From positions 310,001 through 374,000 of the forward strand of contig JAHQIW010000155.1 of the NCBI GenBank assembly GCA_019055375.1: 64,000 bases of DNA, written 5' to 3'. The translations under genes and the position numbers were made by a program. The notes under the pieces were generated by a model that searched no databases, had not been told where the DNA came from, and saw nothing but the letters and a program-made list of their open reading frames with translations. Positions 58,431-64,000 of the stretch are shown in pieces. Origin of the DNA: Parelaphostrongylus tenuis. Lineage: Eukaryota; Nematoda; Chromadorea; Rhabditida; Metastrongylidae. The first letter of the stretch is position 1, and each line of letters starts with the position of its first letter.

Positions 58431-61400
58431 CAAATGGTTAGATGCTACTTATTTGAAGTACTTAAATGAGACCTTTGATGAATTTTTCGAATACGTCGTT
58501 ATTTTTGAACACAGTAATCACAGCATAAACTCTCCATCTTTTCATAGTACCGCAGATCTTTGTGTTAAATATGTACTATTCCATTTCTACTACCTTCGTA
58601 AAATGCAGCACGAATTCACTGCTAGCTGAGTATTGTACGTTAGTCAACAAATGTGCTTTGACACTCCACTAGACATTATACAAGCAGTCCATCAAGATTA
58701 TATGGTGGAATAAGGGCCACTATCCATCAGACAGTTCACTCCAAATAGCACTTGCATGCTTGAACCAATCCATCAACATCGTTGAATATGACAGACTCCC
58801 AACACCAATCACAAAGGAGTTGCACAAGGAGAGAAAATCTTCTAATATCGGTATCTCTTGCCACGGTGTTGTCAATCGTATATTGAGCACGTTAATGTTA
58901 AAATTGTTTATGTGTGTACTGAGTAATCTCTTTCGTTCCTAATACTCTGTAAGTACTATTCATATAAAAATTCAATCAAGAAGGTATGAGCTCTCAACAG
59001 CGATATACAGTGTAAGTCCACCGCAGCAGACTAAACTAAGCAAATCGTACCAGAGGCAAGCTAGTCAGTAGAATTGGCAAGCTCCCCAAATCAGATTATT
59101 TGCTTTGTCTCAGCAATAATTCAATGGAAACTCCAAAATTACAGTTTTGCATTCGAATTTCACAGAAAACTGGGTCGTAGTGAGCAGCCCTAACCCTTCG
59201 TATAATTGAAGCTCCGCTTTGCTTACAATGGCATCAGTTGTTGAACTTGATTATCGCGAACACGACGGCGCTGAAGCTTCAGAATCATTGCTTTAGAATT
59301 GTCATTTTTTTTTTACCGGGAAGGAAAGCCTAGGAAACCTGCACACTGGTAACTGCCATTTATCGGCAATTCAATAATAAGCCAATAATGAAAGACGGTT
59401 GCATAGGAGTCTGGTTGCAAATAGCCAGAATTGGTTGGTTACCAGGTTATACATGGACATATAGCAAAGGTCAAGTAGGACTAGAAAAATATAGTGGAGG
59501 ATAACGTAGGTTGAAAATTCTCTTTGCTTTTTTTTGAGTTATTTATTTACAAGTTCAAATAAGTAAAACCGTGGATAGTGCGCAAAGTTGAGAAAGTTGT
59601 GCTTCAAAACGAGAACAAATTCGTTATGAGAACTCATACAAGATTTACAATTCCAATAGTAACATTTATCAGCTAGAATAATCATGGTATGAAAGCAGCA
59701 GCCAGTCTATAAAAAGTGAGTAGCAATATTCTAACGATGACTTATAGTTTAGTGTACGCATGAAAATTTTACATGGAATACAAAACAAAAACATATCCTC
59801 CATTGAGATAAAAAATAGAAAAGCTGGTAAAAAATATACTTTGCTACTTGTTCAATTTTTTTGGCAAATTACTTCCGCCTTTGATTTATGTAGCAAGAAA
59901 AGCTATCAAAGTAGATTCAAGTTCTTTATACTAGCAAATGATGTAGCAGTGGAGAAGCCGCTTAACTAACGCGCAAGTATGGTTCAACCTCGTCCGAGCC
60001 AATCAAATCCCCTATTTGGCCAAGAACCGGAGTTTGGAACGAGACTTCTCCTAGAAGAACTCATCCACTAAACACATATTGGCAGCTGATTATACTGACG
60101 ATATGGGAATCTTCCGCACAGCTCTGACACGATATACCGTTGAAAATCACCTTTAATCTGGCGTTCAAAATAAAGGAATCGAAAATCTTCAAATAACAGC
60201 AGAACTCACACAAACTCAAAAAGACTTTCGTAGATTATGAATGTGAAGAAAGATCGAATTGAAAAAGTGCTGGGGTCCACACGACGTGTGACATCGAGTC
60301 ACAGAAATATGAGAAGGAGTACTGGGTTTGCATTCATCATCGCGATTAGAAAACTTCTATGCAGACCACCGTAGACGAATTATCTGCTGTACCTATGAAT
60401 TAAATGACTCCGGCTCTTTCGCAATTCTCCTATCATGCTAGTGACATACAGATTAAGAACAAAGAATAGAGGATCAATGTGCTCTCACCACAGGTAGTTT
60501 CCAAAACGTGATAAATTACTAAAAGATTTAACTATCTGAGACAAGGGTTCTCCTGTGACGGCACGATTCTTGTGGTTATTCAATAGGCAGGTCGAAAACA
60601 ATGTGATAGGGCAAATTTGAGTTTAAATGCTCAAAGACATTAATCTTTCCAACGCTTTGCAAGCTCCAGATGGGAATGGAAAAAATCGTTGTGTAGGAGT
60701 GATCCGATTTGCAAAAATACTGAAGGCAAGAGAAACTTGACGAAAAAAATTTGCCTGCCGAAACAATACTGCTCTTCATTATGTCGAAAAAAAAATTTGG
60801 CGCACACTAGTTGCCTATTTTTAGTCTCCGAAATTTGCCATTTTTCGACTTGCCAGTGAACCTTTTCAGCAATAGTAACCGAAATTACATCACAGGTATC
60901 TCAAGGACTCAAGTTGTCTGGAGTACCCTAATAAGATTCCATAAATAAGAGCGATTCGATTTTGCAATAAAAAGACGTACAAACATGCACGCTTTCGATA
61001 ATTAAATATTTTTCAAGTTTTTTTTCTAATTCTTAAGAACATGAGTAACCAAAAATAATTACTAAAATTACTTTCAGTTACTAATTTCCAGCAGAGACAA
61101 CTCTTAACTATGGAATTTTAGACTAATAGCTGTATAATTACACTAAGAAATGATTCCTGAGTCGTACCATCTCTTCATCCGCATTGTATTCATTTTATAA
61201 AGACTTCTTTCCAGGCCTTCTATATAAACTCAAAATCTGAGCATCTCATTACGTGGCTAAGCTACAGCCCATGCAGTTAATTCAGGCAAAATTTCCTCAC
61301 TAATGAACTTGTTCGAAAATGTTTCAGTTGATTCTCAAGAACAAAGATGACAAATGCGTTAGGGTTCTATTGCTAGTTTCTTTGTGAAAGTGAAAGACGT

Positions 61401-62400
61401 TGAACTAGGCATTCTTAGTATTATAGAACTGCTCACAACCTGCTTTCGGTCACAGCCAGTAAGACTGGAGACATTCTATGGTGATAAATGCTGTTTTATT
61501 TGCGCCCGATAAACATTTAGAGTTCAGGCACAGATTTTTCTTTTTTTGACCAAACGGGCGAAATCTGCTAAGTTTTAGTAATGCATGACATCGTCGAAGA
61601 TTCCCAGGTAAGCATCATTAAAATTTAAAAAAATCAATGGAACATGACGAAGTACTAAAAGAACATGTCTAGGCCTAGTTTGGTATAGTTTCTATTGTAT
61701 CCCTTCCAGTTTTACTACTAATCTAACTGCCATCATTCAAAAAAAAGTAATGTTTGCCCCTCTTCAGTTGTATTAGAAAAGACTGCCTATTTTCTCACAA
61801 GTAAAAAAGACATGAACTCTTTCTAACTAAAAAGTCCACTAATACACTTCATTCGTTGTCAAGAAGCTGTTTGTACCATAGAACCATCACAATATTTCAC
61901 ATGTTTTATTTTGTTGAGTCAGAAAACGTTCAGCATGGAAATTCTTCTGATTGACTATGAAGGTATTTACTGTTAATCAAAATGGCCAGTACCGAGTAGT
62001 ATATGTTTTGGGAGTTATTATCGCTTGGTCTGAAGTACCGTCTGAATAGCCCATGTCTCCATTAATGATTTAACTTCCAAAGAATCTTAGGATTCAGTCA
62101 CTGGATTAGAAAAGGAAAGATCCGCTGACTTTCAAAAAAAAAAAAAGATCAAGCGCCATATTTGTAGAACGTACATCAATGAGAATGGTTTAACCTATAA
62201 GAGAGAAAAGGACGATGAATTTGTCACCTCACTGATAGCTTAGTGGGATTTGGTTAGTCGATCGCAACTATAATGTGATGTGTAATGGATTCTTAGTCGT
62301 TGACTCTAGGACAGAACCTCATAACTCCGATAAATGCAGATAAATAAGGAGACAAGGCATGCATAATCGTTGCTCGAGGAAAATTGGTTTTGCTTTTGTG
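58431..62400. other. Intergenic, AT-rich, nothing recognised
   Basis: Only short ORFs without motifs. No repeat family from the rest of the window was recognised here. Confidence 0.35.
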
Positions 62401-62472
62401 CTGCAAACGTGTAAAACAATGAAATAGCAGGAAGTCATTGAAGCGGATTTGATGCAAAGGCGCAGTTCACGA

Positions 62473-62685
62473 GCAAAGTCGATGTCTGGTTGAATGCCTG
62501 AGGTCGACGCTCGTATGCCGTCGAAAATCCGGCGGTGGCATCATCGCGAATAATCGATGAGTTTTGAATCCTCGGATTACTCCAGTCTTTCGAGAAGCAC
62601 TCTGGCTAGCCCTATGTTTTTGGCCCATAAAAATATGGCCTTTGAGTAATTTGCTGATGATGTCGAAAGTTCCAATTTTATTCTG
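62473..62685 (-). CDS. Candidate exon on the minus strand, gene unassigned
   Basis: An acceptor ATTTTCAG and a donor TC/GTGAAC on the minus strand bracket a frame starting NKIGTFDIISKLLKGHIFMG, with MMPPPDFRRHTSVDLRHSTR near its end. The + strand of the same stretch also has an open frame, so strand choice is uncertain. No family was recognised. Confidence 0.2.
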
Positions 62686-63324
62686 AAAATGAACATTCAT
62701 CTGCAAAGACAAATGAAAGCGCCGAAAGCGCAGTAGCTAAAAATATCACTGGTTCGAAATCTAAGTCACCAAAGTCAACTACTCTTTCAGGGCCGTTGAA
62801 CCGCTAACAGATGTGCTTGAGTTGAACATACCCTAATTCAGAAAGGACAACAACTGCCGTTGGCAATGACTTGGGGATACTGTAGTAGAGATATCTCAGA
62901 ATTCCAGATAGGATCGAATCGACAAGCATTCAGCGGCATTTATGAGCAACATAAAATCTCCAAATTGTTGTTGAACTCATATGCAAACACGAAAATTTCC
63001 ATTTCTGATGAATGTGACAGAAGAAGCCGAATGCACGAAATGTGAGACCGCACTATGTAAAGTCTGGATCCTATAAAGAAGAATTAAAAAGTGTCCACCA
63101 ATCCAACTATAAACCGTAGGGAGGAATGCCTCGTTACCACACGTGATTTCAGTCAGTATATAACTGTTGTTTTGATGGGTAAGGTGCATTACGGGCCTAT
63201 GTGTCCTTTCGGTGGTCTCCACATGAATCATTCAGTGGAACACATATAAAAAGCGGTGATTATGTTGAGAGTTGATTTTGTGCTTGATGCGACTAAAATC
63301 TTGGTCTGGTGATTTTCTCTGCAG

Positions 63325-63474
63325 GAGTATTGGAGGTGTTTAACTGAATGGATTGCGGACCACTTGACCTTTCCAGACTCTGAAAAGGCAAACTGCCAAA
63401 ACACTGGGTGTCAAATAGAGTTTAATGTAACAACTCGTGTATGGCTGAAAGAAGAAAATCAGGAATTGTATTGA
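63325..63474 (+). CDS. Candidate exon: EYWRCLTEW... (gene unassigned)
   Basis: A strong acceptor (TTTTCTCTGCAG) opens a frame reading EYWRCLTEWIADHLTFPDSE, then KANCQNTGCQIEFNVTTRVW, to a stop at 63472. Cysteines and an N-V-T site suggest an extracellular domain. The exon may end earlier, at a GTATGG donor at 63439. No family was recognised. It may belong to a gene that continues past the right edge. Confidence 0.3.
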   Translation, partial: EYWRCLTEWIADHLTFPDSEKANCQNTGCQIEFNVTTRVWLKEENQELY

Positions 63475-63585
63475 AGCATGCCGAGGTTAATAGACAGGCG
63501 GTCTTGGGAATTAAAAAGTGTACTTACCCATTTAGCAATAGAATACTATCACGATAATTCTTATCAAACTTGTCATTGCTTCTAG

Positions 63586-63690
63586 GATGAGAAAGCTACT
63601 AACGAAACAAAGGCTAAGAAACATTAAGACTGCAGTTGGGGCTATTCCAGGATTATGCAGTATGGAGGAAGCCTGGCAAGACAATAAGAT
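63586..63690 (+). CDS. Candidate exon: MRKLLTKQRLR... (gene unassigned)
   Basis: It is bounded by acceptor TTGCTTCTAG/G and a consensus donor AT/GTGAGT. The frame between reads MRKLLTKQRLRNIKTAVGAI, then PGLCSMEEAWQDNKM. It lies 110 bases after the other candidate exon. The phases of the two do not join directly with the donors I can see, so another exon or boundary is needed. Confidence 0.3.
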
Positions 63691-64000
63691 GTGAGTGGAG
63701 CGCAATTAAATTATGATTTAAGAGGTGACTCTTCCGATATGTTTGTGGAAACAAGTGATCGGTGCCACATCTAGACAATTTGGGTCTCACTTTATATGTA
63801 TTACCAGTCATTTCTGCAGTACATTCGATTGGCTTTTCTCACATTCATCCTGACATTCTTGTACGAAGACAGCAGCACCACTTATTAGAGATAGAATCTC
63901 CAAGTAATCCAGTCTAATCATAAGAACAGCTGAAAATACCTCACCAGTAGCATATATCGTTGAACTACTAATTTTTTTTATACATTAACTTAAAACAAAG

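Noticed and set aside
1..64000. CRISPR arrays, bacterial operons, rRNA
   Set aside because: None seen; all repeats are dispersed eukaryotic elements or microsatellites.

Overview
The window looks like nuclear DNA of a clade V (strongylid, hookworm-like) nematode. It is AT-rich, with long introns full of repeats and TTTCAG-type 3' splice sites. Protein matches are to animal genes, and there is heavy debris of mariner, RTE and tRNA-derived SINE elements. No bacterial operons, CRISPR arrays or viral genes were seen. Most real coding sequence is split into short exons, so I rebuilt four multi-exon genes by hand from conserved protein motifs, splice sites and exon phase.

Layout. 1-2489: repeats only. 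2490-5361 (+): complete thioredoxin-like/PITH protein (TXNL1 type), 9 exons, 281 aa. 5679-25006 (+): COG1, subunit 1 of the conserved oligomeric Golgi complex, about 19 exons. The two genes lie head to tail about 320 bp apart and may form a trans-spliced operon. COG1 intron 12 is 8.35 kb long. It carries, on the opposite strand (16102 down to 12891), an intact 9-exon, 474-aa gene whose second half is an ISXO2/IS1595-like transposase fold with apparently lost catalytic acids. That gene is the most interesting object in the window. 27451-53509 (-): complete K+-dependent Na+/Ca2+ exchanger (NCKX/SLC24), 16 exons, 576 aa, spread over 26 kb. Its second intron holds a plausible unidentified 103-aa gene on the + strand (50643-51036). 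53510-64000: microsatellites, SINE and mariner relics, and a few unassigned exon-like ORFs near the right edge.

Repeats. At least three tRNA-headed SINE-like families (A, B and C in the entries) recur on both strands. There are also five mariner relics, two RTE-type LINE relics, a roughly 560-bp foldback element, and a dispersed DNA-element family (D) with ORF remnants.

The genes do not form one pathway. TXNL1 is a cytosolic redox/proteasome-associated protein, COG1 is a Golgi tethering subunit, and NCKX is a plasma-membrane calcium exporter. All exon coordinates are hand-read. Joins whose phases do not match, notably COG1 exons 10-11, are flagged.
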